In this document: positions 1-7,455 of the stretch, piece by piece | Layout of the letters: the number at the start of each line of letters is the position of its first letter | Numbering within the stretch: the first letter of the stretch is position 1 | Assembly (NCBI GenBank): GCA_903904755.1 | Contig: CAIVDV010000073.1 | Span: forward strand, 62,001 to 126,000 | DNA from: an uncultured Acidobacteriaceae bacterium | Lineage (GTDB): Bacteria > Acidobacteriota > Terriglobia > Terriglobales > Acidobacteriaceae | DNA: 64,000 nt | Reading direction: 5' to 3' | Made by a program: the position numbers and the translations under genes | Notes under the pieces: model-generated | Database searches by the model: none | Seen by the model: the letters and a program-made list of their open reading frames with translations, nothing else | What the model was told of the DNA's origin: nothing

Positions 1-1148
1 GACTTCTCGGGGTTGTAGATGGCCCGGGCCTTCTCCTCGTCCGCTCCAAAGGGAGCGAAGAGCTCGTCCACGGTGCGGCCACGCGGGAAGCCGATGTCGG
101 CACTGTTGGCGCCAATCATCACCGGCACCTTGGCCCAGCGGCCACTCGTGATCAGCTCCGCCGGCGACTCATTGACGATAGTCCCGTCAATCATGGGGCC
201 GCTGTAGGTCGTCGCAGCCTGGAACATCGAAGCCATGTTGAGACCATCGACAACCTTGTCCGCCGGCAAAGCACGCAGCGCCGCCAGCCCAGCCTCGGTG
301 GTGTCGTCAATCCCGTTGGCCTTGGCAAAGTTGATGCCCAGCGACTCAGCCGAAGGCGTGCCGTCGGGGCCGGTCTTCGAGAGATATCGCTGGCCCATCA
401 GCATCCCGCGCCCACCGCCAGATTCAACAATGGCGCGCTGAAAGAGTCCCTTGGCCGCCGGTGTGGTAAGCATCGTCAGCACCGACCCGCCACCAGCCGA
501 CTCGCCAAACAGCGTCACCTGCTTGGGGTCGCCCCCAAACGCCGCAACGTTGCGCTGCACCCACTTGAGCGCGGCAATCTGGTCCATGTAGCCGTAGTTG
601 CCGTGCGGCTCCTCCGGGTGCTCCTGCGTGAGTGCCGGGTGCCCAAAGAAGCCGAACCGCCCAACCCGGTAGTTGAAGCTGACAAAGACAATGCCCTGCG
701 CGGCGAAGTGGTTGCCGGCGTAGACCAGCGGCGAGCTGCCGCCGTTCACAAATCCCCCGCCGTAAATCCAAACCATCACCGGCCGCTTCTCGGCAGACGG
801 CGCCGCAGGCCGCCACACATTGGCGTACAGGCAATCCTCACTGGTGCCGGCGCCAAGCGGAGCCGCATCCGAGGGGAACGGCAACTGCGCGCAGTCGGGC
901 TTGTACTGCGTAGCGTCAAGCACGCCGCTCCACGGGGTAACCGGCTGCGGCGCCCTCCAGCGCAGCTCGCCAAGCGGTGCTGCGGCAAAAGGAATCCCCT
1001 TGAAGGCGAGCACGCCGTCCTTTTCAGCCCCCTTCAGCTTGCCGGATTCGATGGTGACCAGGGTGGGCTGCGCGGCGGCGTACACCGTCCCAAACAGGGC
1101 GGCGCTGACGAGGAGAGTGACGGCAAAGACAGATTTCAGATGTCGCAT
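1..1148 (-). CDS. Carboxylesterase type B, secreted; 3' end cut by window edge
   Basis: The first 382 codons of an alpha/beta-hydrolase of the carboxylesterase type B / para-nitrobenzyl esterase family, which hydrolyses carboxylic esters. The N-terminus MRHLKSVFAVTLLVSAALFG is a typical signal peptide ending near residue 24, so the enzyme is probably exported. An oxyanion-hole GGGF motif follows VMVWIYG, and the nucleophile elbow GESAGGGS places the catalytic Ser at about residue 217. The acid and His residues lie beyond the window. The ATG at 1148 is preferred because GGA sits about 8 bases upstream; an in-frame ATG at 1160 has no ribosome site. It is divergent from the ferredoxin-like gene at 1338. 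Family assignment is firm; the substrate is unknown. Confidence 0.9.
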   Translation of the reverse strand, partial: MRHLKSVFAVTLLVSAALFGTVYAAAQPTLVTIESGKLKGAEKDGVLAFKGIPFAAAPLGELRWRAPQPVTPWSGVLDATQYKPDCAQLPFPSDAAPLGAGTSEDCLYANVWRPAAPSAEKRPVMVWIYGGGFVNGGSSPLVYAGNHFAAQGIVFVSFNYRVGRFGFFGHPALTQEHPEEPHGNYGYMDQIAALKWVQRNVAAFGGDPKQVTLFGESAGGGSVLTMLTTPAAKGLFQRAIVESGGGRGMLMGQRYLSKTGPDGTPSAESLGINFAKANGIDDTTEAGLAALRALPADKVVDGLNMASMFQAATTYSGPMIDGTIVNESPAELITSGRWAKVPVMIGANSADIGFPRGRTVDELFAPFGADEEKARAIYNPEK

Positions 1149-1337
1149 AGGTGTGTCCATTTCTACGGACGACAGTGTTACACGGAAAGACCCACGGTAG
1201 GCAAAGCGTTTGTTTCAGAGGTGGAATGCAGAAGGGTTGGCGCTGTGGGCCCAGGCGGAAAAATTGCAAACACGTGTGACGGAAGTCGCAGAATGTCGCT
1301 TCCAGACCCGCTACTCTGCGGACGAGGTGAACCAAAC

Positions 1338-2429
1338 ATGAGCGGCTCAGCAGTCGATGCGGCGGCAGGAAATGCCCGGAAAAACCTGGTCCGCCGGAGC
1401 AGCGCAGACCGCACCCAGCGCGTCCGCCACTGGGCGCAGGGCCTCTTTGTCGCCCTCAATCTCTGGATTGGCGCGCAGTTCTTCCTCTGGGTCCGCTGGA
1501 TGGAGCAGGGTGGCACGGGCACCGGCCTCTCCCGTCCCCCTGGCGTCGACGGCTGGCTCCCCATCGCCGGCCTCATGAATACCCGCTACCTGCTCGCCAC
1601 CGGCGGCGTTCCGGCCATCCACCCCGCCGCCATGTACCTGTTTCTCGGCTTCGTCGGCATCAGCCTGCTCATGAAAAAGGCATTCTGCGCCTGGCTCTGC
1701 CCGGTAGGCACTTTGAGTGAGCAGCTCTGGCGCCTCGGTCGCAAGCTCTTCGGCAGGAACCTCCGCTTTCCCCGCTGGCTTGACGTGGCTCTCCGCGCCG
1801 TCAAGTATCTTCTCCTCGCATTCTTTGGTTGGTTCATCTTCGCCATGACGGCCGATATGCTCGACAGCTTTCTCGCGACCCCCTTCGGCGTGGTGGCCGA
1901 TGTCCGCATGCTCAACTTCTTCCGCGACGTCAGCCTCACCGCGGGCAGCGTTCTCGCGCTCCTGGTGCTCGGCTCCATGGTGGTCGAAAACTTCTGGTGC
2001 CGCTATGCCTGCCCCTACGGAGCCCTGCTGGGCCTCGTCAGCCTGGCCAGCCCGGTCAAGGTCCGCCGCGATGCCGAGGCCTGTATCGACTGCGGCAAAT
2101 GTGCCAAGGTCTGTCCCTCGCAGTTGCCGGTCGATCGGCTCGTCCAGGTCCGCAGTGCGGAGTGCACCGCCTGCCTGGAGTGCGTGGCCGCCTGCCCTGC
2201 CCAGGATGCGCTGAGCTTTGCCCTGCCCCCCCGCACATCCCCCACAGCGGCAGAGCGCTGGCGCGGACGCAAGCTGAGTCCGCTGGTCGTCGCCGGCGTG
2301 CTGGCATACCTCTTTTTGGGCGTGGTACTCCTGGCCCGCGCCACCGACCACTGGCAAACCCATGTCGCGCACGACGCCTACCAGCAAATGGTCAGCCACG
2401 CTCGCCAGGCCAGCCACCCGGCCATTTAG
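1338..2429 (+). CDS. Membrane-bound 4Fe-4S protein (NapH/NosR/CcoG-like polyferredoxin)
   Basis: A 363-residue inner-membrane electron-transfer protein. It has about five hydrophobic segments, two CxxxCP motifs (CAWLCP at about 117 and CRYACP at about 221), and two consecutive ferredoxin-type 4Fe-4S motifs: CIDCGKCAKVCP from about 249 and CTACLECVAACP from about 276. A last membrane helix precedes the C-terminus. This arrangement is that of the NapH/NosR/CcoG group, which move electrons from quinol or help assemble cuproenzymes. A longer open frame extends upstream, but the ATG at 1338 has AGGTGA seven bases before it and gives a sensible start. No nitrate, nitrous-oxide or cytochrome-oxidase partner lies nearby, so the acceptor cannot be named. 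It converges with the metallophosphoesterase, with 9 bp between stops. Confidence 0.82.
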   Translation: MSGSAVDAAAGNARKNLVRRSSADRTQRVRHWAQGLFVALNLWIGAQFFLWVRWMEQGGTGTGLSRPPGVDGWLPIAGLMNTRYLLATGGVPAIHPAAMYLFLGFVGISLLMKKAFCAWLCPVGTLSEQLWRLGRKLFGRNLRFPRWLDVALRAVKYLLLAFFGWFIFAMTADMLDSFLATPFGVVADVRMLNFFRDVSLTAGSVLALLVLGSMVVENFWCRYACPYGALLGLVSLASPVKVRRDAEACIDCGKCAKVCPSQLPVDRLVQVRSAECTACLECVAACPAQDALSFALPPRTSPTAAERWRGRKLSPLVVAGVLAYLFLGVVLLARATDHWQTHVAHDAYQQMVSHARQASHPAI

Positions 2430-2438
2430 CGGGCCGCG

Positions 2439-3524
2439 CTACTTCTTCCGCACAGCCCCGTTCCCGTTAAAGCAGGTGGCCACAAACTCGTCGGTAAACG
2501 TGCCGGGGTTGGCCTCCTGCAGCTCTTTCAGGCCCAGCTCCCGGTACTGGAAGCTGATGGTCGCATCCGGGGCAACCGTGCCCAGCAGGTAGCCGTAAAC
2601 ATGCTCGCGATTGGTGGGGTTGTCCAGGGCTGCATCGGGCAGCAGGTAGCGGTTTGCGCCAGCCGTGCCCACAATCCAGCCGTCCAGCGGCTTGCCCAGC
2701 TTGCGCAGCTCGTCGGTCTCAAAGGCGTGCTCCAGGAAGTAGTGCGAGTGGCTCGCCAGCACATAAACATTCTTGTGCCCATTGTCACGCAGGTTCAGCA
2801 GCAGCTTGTAGACCTCGGCGCCAGACTCCTTCCCCTGGGCGGAGTCGTCCATGGCGTGGATGCTGCCAACGCTCTGGGGCAGCGCCTCATGCATGCCCAG
2901 GACCACGGATTTCACCGACTGGCTATTCAGGTCGCGGTCCAGTACCCCCTTCAGCCATTTCATCTGGTCGGCGTCAAACTGGTCCGGGGAAGCATTGTCC
3001 AGCAGGATGAAGTCCACCGGCCCTTTCAGGAAGTGATAGTAGGCGTGGAGCTTATGGTCAAAGCCGTCGTCGTTCAGGCGGGTGGTCTGCAGCTCCGGCG
3101 TGTTGATCCAGTCGGCAAACTGGATCAGGTACTGGTCGCGGTTGTGGGGCGGGACGAACTCGTGGTTGCCGGTAGCGAGGTACACCGGCGTGGAGCCGAA
3201 GGGCAGCAACTGGTGCAGGATAAAGTCGTCCCAGGCCATCGCGTTGTAGGTGGTTATGCCGGGCCGCTTGCCCGTGCGGTATGGCTCCTGGGCCAGAATG
3301 TCCTCGTCCACGTCATACAGGGCGCGGAAGTCGCCCAGATGCAGGTAGAAGCGGGCCTCGTCCGCGTGGACGCCCCGTGCAATGGCCGGCATCACCACGT
3401 CGCCGCAGTTGCGGGAGTCGCCGGAGACGGCAAACTTCCAGGGGGCGGCGGGTGCCTGGGCAAAAACTGCAACCGGCGCGGCGGACAGGGTGGCGGCAAG
3501 AAGGAGGGAGGCCAAGGCTTTCAT
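2439..3524 (-). CDS. Secreted calcineurin-like metallophosphoesterase
   Basis: A 361-residue exported protein. The signal peptide MKALASLLLAATLSAAPVAV ends near the FAQ at about residue 23. Metal-binding blocks of the calcineurin-like fold are visible in order: SGDSRNCGD, HLGDFRALYD, GNHEF, and SHSHYF near residue 265. The first block has D-x-R instead of the common D-x-H, so one metal site may be altered. The ATG at 3524 follows GGAG with six bases between; the in-frame TTG four codons earlier overlaps that site and is less likely. Substrate unknown: family members act on phosphomonoesters, diesters or nucleotides. Confidence 0.82.
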   Translation of the reverse strand: MKALASLLLAATLSAAPVAVFAQAPAAPWKFAVSGDSRNCGDVVMPAIARGVHADEARFYLHLGDFRALYDVDEDILAQEPYRTGKRPGITTYNAMAWDDFILHQLLPFGSTPVYLATGNHEFVPPHNRDQYLIQFADWINTPELQTTRLNDDGFDHKLHAYYHFLKGPVDFILLDNASPDQFDADQMKWLKGVLDRDLNSQSVKSVVLGMHEALPQSVGSIHAMDDSAQGKESGAEVYKLLLNLRDNGHKNVYVLASHSHYFLEHAFETDELRKLGKPLDGWIVGTAGANRYLLPDAALDNPTNREHVYGYLLGTVAPDATISFQYRELGLKELQEANPGTFTDEFVATCFNGNGAVRKK

Positions 3525-3668
3525 GCGATGCTCCAATTTGAACTGGCCCGCTCAGCCGGCGGGCGCGAAACGTTGTCACTCCAGTATGGAACGCGGAAGC
3601 GGGGCGGCGTGTGAAAAGTGATGGCTCGCTGCAATGGCGGTAATCTGGAAAGAGCGAGGTTTTTAGCC

Positions 3669-3797
3669 ATGAGCGACGGAAGGGAAGAGCGCGAAGAGCG
3701 CGAAAAGCGCCGGGAACTGGAGGACTGGCAGGCCAAACAGGACCGCCTGGACCGCGACCGCCCCGATGAGTGGGAGCCGGAGCGCCGGGAGTCCTGA
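3669..3797 (+). CDS. Small highly charged protein, 42 residues (putative)
   Basis: A short frame beginning MSDGREEREEREKRRELEDW and ending in ERRES. It is almost entirely Glu, Arg, Asp and Lys with two Trp, and would form a charged helix. GAGG lies nine bases upstream of the ATG. It ends 82 bp before gatC in the same direction and may share its promoter. I recognise no family. Charged frames of this size occur by chance in GC-rich DNA, so the call rests only on the ribosome site and the clean start and stop. Confidence 0.35.
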   Translation: MSDGREEREEREKRRELEDWQAKQDRLDRDRPDEWEPERRES

Positions 3798-3879
3798 GGC
3801 GGGCGCAAGGGCCAGTCAGGATGGGGTTGCAAGCTATACTTGGGGTTCAGAGACAACCGTAAACGGAGAGAAACGGCCG

Positions 3880-4203
3880 ATGAGCACAATGGTCACCCTG
3901 GAAGAAGTGGAGCGCGTCGCGGAGCTGGCGAATCTTGAGCTGGCCGCCGACGAAGCTCCTGCGATGCAGCGGGATTTGAACGCGATTCTGGAGTACATCG
4001 AGCAGTTGAACGAGCTGAATACCAAGGGCGTGGAACCGCTTGCCCAGGTCAGTGACCTGCTGGCCAGTGTGGTGGACTCCGGCGACGGAGCCACCCTTCG
4101 GCCCGACGAGCGAACCGGATCGGTGGACCGCGCCAAGGTGATGCGGTCGGCCCCAGAGACCGACGGAGCATTCTTCAAGACGCCAAAGGTCATTGAGCGG
4201 TAA
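3880..4203 (+). CDS. gatC: Asp/Glu-tRNA amidotransferase subunit C
   Basis: GatC, 107 residues, the small wrapping subunit of the GatCAB amidotransferase that converts Glu-tRNA(Gln) and/or Asp-tRNA(Asn) to the amidated forms. The N-terminus VTLEEVERVAELANLEL, the central helix with ILEYIEQLNELNT and the C-terminal APETDGAFFKTPKVIER are typical. The ATG at 3880 follows GGAGAG by nine bases. It precedes gatA by 43 bp in an evident operon. gatB is not in this window. Because tRNA-Gln (32991) and asnS (24121) are both nearby on the chromosome while no glutaminyl-tRNA synthetase is seen here, the main job may be Gln-tRNA formation; that is inference. Confidence 0.96.
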   Translation: MSTMVTLEEVERVAELANLELAADEAPAMQRDLNAILEYIEQLNELNTKGVEPLAQVSDLLASVVDSGDGATLRPDERTGSVDRAKVMRSAPETDGAFFKTPKVIER

Positions 4204-4246
4204 AAGCAGCCGGCAAGAGCCAGGCCCAGGGATAAGGAACAGTCCG

Positions 4247-5710
4247 ATGAGTGAGATTCGAGTGACCGCAGAAAAGCTGGTGGAGAAGCCGCTGACGATA
4301 GCCGAGCTGCGGGCGGCAGTGCAGAGCGGTACCACCAAGGCAGTGGATTTGGCAGAGGGGTATTACGGCCGCATTCAGGCGCACAATCCGCTGCTGAATG
4401 TCTACCTGGCCCTCACCAAAGAGCGCGCGCTCGAGCAGGCGGCCAGGGTCGATGCGGCTGCGGCGAAGGGCGAAACGATTGGAGCCATGGCGGGAATTCC
4501 CGTTGGCATCAAGGATGTGCTGACCATGGACGGCACGGTCACCACGGCGGGCTCAAAGATTCTGGGCGGCTACCGGCCCCCCTATGACGCCACCAGCGTC
4601 AAGCGGCTGGAAGCAGCCGGCGCCGTTCTGCTGGGCAAAATCAACTGCGACGAGTTTGCCATGGGCTCCTCCAACGAGAACTCGGCCTATGGCCCGGTGC
4701 GCAATCCCGTGGATACTGAGCGGGTTCCGGGCGGCTCCAGCGGCGGCTCGGCGGCAGCGGTCGCGGCCAACCTGGCCGTGGCCACGCTCGGCACCGATAC
4801 CGGCGGATCCATCCGCCAGCCGGCCAGCTTCTGCGGCGTGGTGGGCGTGCTGCCCACCTATGGCCGCGTCTCCCGCTATGGGCTCATCGCCTACGCCAGC
4901 TCGCTGGACCGTGTCGGCCCGTTTGCCGCCAACGTGCGCGATGCCGCAGAGATTCTCAGCATTCTGGCTGGCCACGACCCGCACGATGCCACCAGCTCGC
5001 GGCTGCCCGTTGCGGACTACGCTGCCGAGAGCGACAAGGATGTGAAGGGGCTCAAAATCGGAATTCCCGAAGAGTATTTTGGCGAGGGACTGGACCCCGA
5101 AGTTCAGGCGCAGATTGAGAGCGGCATCGACGGCCTGCGCGCGGCTGGGGCTGAAATCAAGAAAATCAGCTTGAAGCACACCCGGTACGCCATTCCCACC
5201 TATTACCTGGTGGCCACGGCAGAGGCCAGCGCAAACCTGGCGCGGTTTGACGGCGTGCGCTTCGGCTATCGTTCGCCGAAGTCAACAAATTTGTCGTCGA
5301 TGTACAAATTGAGCCGGGAGGAAGGCTTCGGCGCTGAGGTCAAGCGCCGCATCCTGCTGGGCACCTATGCGCTGAGCGCGGGCTACTACGAGGCGTACTA
5401 CAAAAAGGCGCAGCAGGTGCGGCGGCTGCTGGCAAACGAGTTTATGGACGCCTTTGCCGGCGTGGACGCAATTGTGACGCCGACTTCCCCCATCCCGCCC
5501 TTCAAGCTGGGCGAGAAAACCGACGATCCCCTCGCGATGTACCTGGCCGATATCTACACCGTCACCGCCTCTCTGGCCGGCATCTGCGGCATCTCTGTTC
5601 CCTGCGGAACCACGGCCGCTGGCCTCCCGGTGGGCATGCAGGTGCTGGGCCCGCACTTTGGCGAGGCCGCGGCCTTCCGCGTCGCGCGCGCAGTAGAGGC
5701 TGCGCAGTAA
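4247..5710 (+). CDS. gatA: Asp/Glu-tRNA amidotransferase subunit A
   Basis: GatA, 487 residues, the glutaminase subunit that releases ammonia from glutamine for GatB. It belongs to the amidase-signature family. The catalytic Lys is in GIPVGIKDVL, the cis-Ser in PGGSSGGSAAAVAA, and the nucleophilic Ser in GTDTGGSIRQPASFCG. Full length for the family. The ATG at 4247 is chosen because AAGGA stands eight bases upstream; the open frame extends further but overlaps gatC. The stop is followed by three perfect 18-bp tandem repeats and a palindromic element rather than a clear terminator. Confidence 0.97.
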   Translation: MSEIRVTAEKLVEKPLTIAELRAAVQSGTTKAVDLAEGYYGRIQAHNPLLNVYLALTKERALEQAARVDAAAAKGETIGAMAGIPVGIKDVLTMDGTVTTAGSKILGGYRPPYDATSVKRLEAAGAVLLGKINCDEFAMGSSNENSAYGPVRNPVDTERVPGGSSGGSAAAVAANLAVATLGTDTGGSIRQPASFCGVVGVLPTYGRVSRYGLIAYASSLDRVGPFAANVRDAAEILSILAGHDPHDATSSRLPVADYAAESDKDVKGLKIGIPEEYFGEGLDPEVQAQIESGIDGLRAAGAEIKKISLKHTRYAIPTYYLVATAEASANLARFDGVRFGYRSPKSTNLSSMYKLSREEGFGAEVKRRILLGTYALSAGYYEAYYKKAQQVRRLLANEFMDAFAGVDAIVTPTSPIPPFKLGEKTDDPLAMYLADIYTVTASLAGICGISVPCGTTAAGLPVGMQVLGPHFGEAAAFRVARAVEAAQ

Positions 5711-5730
5711 GCGCAGCCTCAGGCATCCGA

Positions 5731-5784
5731 AATACCCAATCCCGCGCTAATACCCAATCCCGCGCTAATACCCAATCCCGCGCT
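5731..5784 (+). repeat. Three perfect tandem copies of an 18-bp unit
   Basis: The unit AATACCCAATCCCGCGCT occurs three times without mismatch at 5731-5748, 5749-5766 and 5767-5784, starting 20 bp after the gatA stop. It abuts a palindromic repeat on its right. No coding frame uses it. Confidence 0.95.
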
Positions 5785-5911
5785 GTTTTGTGAAAGGGCA
5801 CGACTTCAGTCGTGCCGCAAATAATTGATAACAAAGGATGGGCTTTAGCCCCTGCATACGGCTGGGGATTGAAAGAATGCCACCTGACGCACTTTTCAGC
5901 AGCCTCTTTAG
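5785..5911 (+). repeat. Palindromic (BIME/REP-like) intergenic repeat, copy 1
   Basis: This holds the palindrome GGCACGACTTCAGTCGTGCC, then TGATAACAAA, a GGGCTTTAGCCC hairpin and a tail with TTTTCAGCAGCCTCTT. A diverged copy in the same orientation lies at 6841-6965, so the two bracket the small secreted gene at 6010. Such composite palindromes are common between genes in Acidobacteriota (general recollection). No ORF is supported here. Confidence 0.8.
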
Positions 5912-6009
5912 TCCATGAGGGATGCCTTTCGCCCCTCGATCTCGCCAAACACCGGCATTGTCAGCAGCCCCCTGGCATTTCCCGCAAAGCTGGCGTAATA
6001 TCTGGGGCA

Positions 6010-6708
6010 ATGAAATCCCCCTATGTGTTTCTCCTTCTGCTGGCTGCGGCCTGTGGCGGATTCGGCGCGACTGCGCGCAAGCCGCATACCGTCGCGCTCG
6101 GGCCGGTGCGACAGGTGGCCTACTCCCAGGCGGGTGACCCGGCAGGGGCGCTGCCGGAGGAAAAACTCCTGCGTACCCGGCCCCTCATTGTCGATGGCCG
6201 CGTGACCGAATGGACCACCGGCGACGCTCACGACGTTACCGACCGCAGCTTTGTGGTGCGGCGGGCGCTCAAGATCAATGACGCCCTGCCGAGCGACAAA
6301 AATGCCGGGAGCCATTGGGTGTGGCAACGGGGGCCATGGCTTCTGGTGGACCGCGCAACCGGGCACGTGACGGCCCTGAAGCTGCCGGACTATGACCCGG
6401 CGGCAAGCCAGGTCTCCTGGTTCCGAGACTATGCGGCCTACTGCGGCGTGACCGCGACGGGCAAAAGCCTCTTTGCTGTGGTGGCGCAGATCTCCCAGCG
6501 CAAGCCGGTACTGGCGAAAAAGCTCGGCGCGTGGGACCCCGAGCACCACCCCGCCCCGGTCTGCGATCTGCCGGAGTGGCAGCGGGAACCTCTGCGGGTC
6601 AGCTTCCACGCTGCGGGCAGGGATGCGGCAAGCTACGACGTGGTAGGCAACTCTGCCGTGCTCGTCGAGGATGATGGCGAAGATGCCGAGCCGGCCACCA
6701 AGCCGTAA
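6010..6708 (+). CDS. Secreted protein of unknown function
   Basis: A 232-residue protein. The N-terminus MKSPYVFLLLLAAACGGFGA is a signal peptide; the LAAAC segment is an imperfect lipobox, so it could be a lipoprotein. The rest is soluble, with aromatic-rich stretches such as NAGSHWVWQRGPWLLVD and SQVSWFRDYAAYCG and an acidic C-terminus (VEDDGEDAEPATKP). I do not recognise a family. The ATG at 6010 places the signal peptide at the very start, although only a weak GGGG precedes it; the open frame extends 66 codons upstream into a palindromic repeat and is unlikely to be translated. It stands alone between two copies of the same repeat. Confidence 0.7.
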   Translation: MKSPYVFLLLLAAACGGFGATARKPHTVALGPVRQVAYSQAGDPAGALPEEKLLRTRPLIVDGRVTEWTTGDAHDVTDRSFVVRRALKINDALPSDKNAGSHWVWQRGPWLLVDRATGHVTALKLPDYDPAASQVSWFRDYAAYCGVTATGKSLFAVVAQISQRKPVLAKKLGAWDPEHHPAPVCDLPEWQREPLRVSFHAAGRDAASYDVVGNSAVLVEDDGEDAEPATKP

Positions 6709-6763
6709 CCGGGATTAGGAATCAGAGATTCACACACTGCTGAAAGACTCGCTTTTGCGGTAG

Positions 6764-6782
6764 GCCGGGGTTTCAACCCGGC
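6764..6782. repeat. Short palindrome after the secreted gene
   Basis: GCCGGG and CCCGGC surround the loop GTTTCAA about 55 bp past the stop at 6708. There is no T-run, so it looks like one of the local palindromic repeats, though it could weakly stop transcription. Confidence 0.5.
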
Positions 6783-6840
6783 GTAAAGCCAACGAAATCG
6801 ATGGCCCTTGCAGGCTGCGGGAAATCGCTGCTTTCAGTGG

Positions 6841-6965
6841 GTTTGTAAAAGGGCAACTTCAGTCGTGCCGTAAATGCCTGATAACAAACGAAGGGCTTCA
6901 GCCCCTGCCTACTGTCGGCACTGGAAATACCGTTCCACAAAGCCATTTTCCAGCAGCGTCTTCAG
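6841..6965 (+). repeat. Palindromic (BIME/REP-like) intergenic repeat, copy 2
   Basis: A diverged copy of the element at 5785-5911 in the same orientation. Shared blocks in order are AAAGGGCA, ACTTCAGTCGTGCCG, TGATAACAAA, GGGCTTCAGCCCCTGC and TTTTCCAGCAGCGTCTT. The left arm of the first palindrome has lost two bases. Confidence 0.75.
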
Positions 6966-7032
6966 CCCCTGCAAACCCTTGGCGACCGGAATACGGATGC
7001 AGAAGGACCATTGCCCCGCCCACCCCTTTTCC

Positions 7033-7401
7033 GTCAAGCCCCCAAATTTCTGCGTACTTGCGAAACCCAACAAAACAACCCACTAAGCCCGCAGGGAAAT
7101 CGAGCCGGCATTGCCGGGAATTTATCCCCAAAGGCGCACAATAGTGGAAGCAATCCTGAGGAGGCCAATCCATGTCACATCAACTCCGTTCCATGACCCC
7201 AACCCCTCATTCCCCCAAAAGCGCGCAAAAAGTCCACAAAAACGGCATGAAACGCCCCAGGTAATTACGCGCTAACATGAATAAAATCATAGATATAAGG
7301 GCCATTTTCCCCCGAAAAACACCCCACCCCCCCCCTTTTGGGTGGTTACCTCCTCAAAAATTGAACGCGAAAAGATGCTTTTCGACGCAATCGCGCCCTG
7401 C
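7033..7401 (-). repeat. Novel intergenic element, copy A (about 370 bp)
   Basis: Read on the minus strand this matches the region 23223-23615 block by block, in the same order and at similar spacing: GCAGGGCG, GGAGGTAACCAC followed by a G-run and GTGGG, GTTAGCG-GT--TTACCT, CCGTTTTTGTG, TTTTGGGGG, TATTGTGCGCCT, and a terminal TTTGGGGGCTTGAC. It lies in the convergent gap between the secreted gene (stop at 6708) and the glycosidase (stop at 7456), co-oriented with and about 55 bp beyond the glycosidase stop. No convincing ORF: a 23-codon minus-strand frame begins at its ATG near the GTTAGCG block, but the substitution pattern against copy B shows no third-position bias. Confidence 0.65.
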
Positions 7402-7455
7402 TGGCAAATCTCGTTCCATCGCCGGCAGAATCGAAAGAATCCCCAAAAAATGAGC

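Noticed and set aside
603-1337. A long open frame continuing upstream of the ferredoxin-like gene
   Set aside because: It overlaps the esterase on the other strand; the ATG at 1338 with a ribosome site and the family's normal N-terminus fit better.
7172-7264. A 30-codon frame with a strong GAGGAGG site inside copy A of the intergenic element
   Set aside because: It lies on the strand opposite to the element's orientation, has no counterpart in copy B, and is very short.
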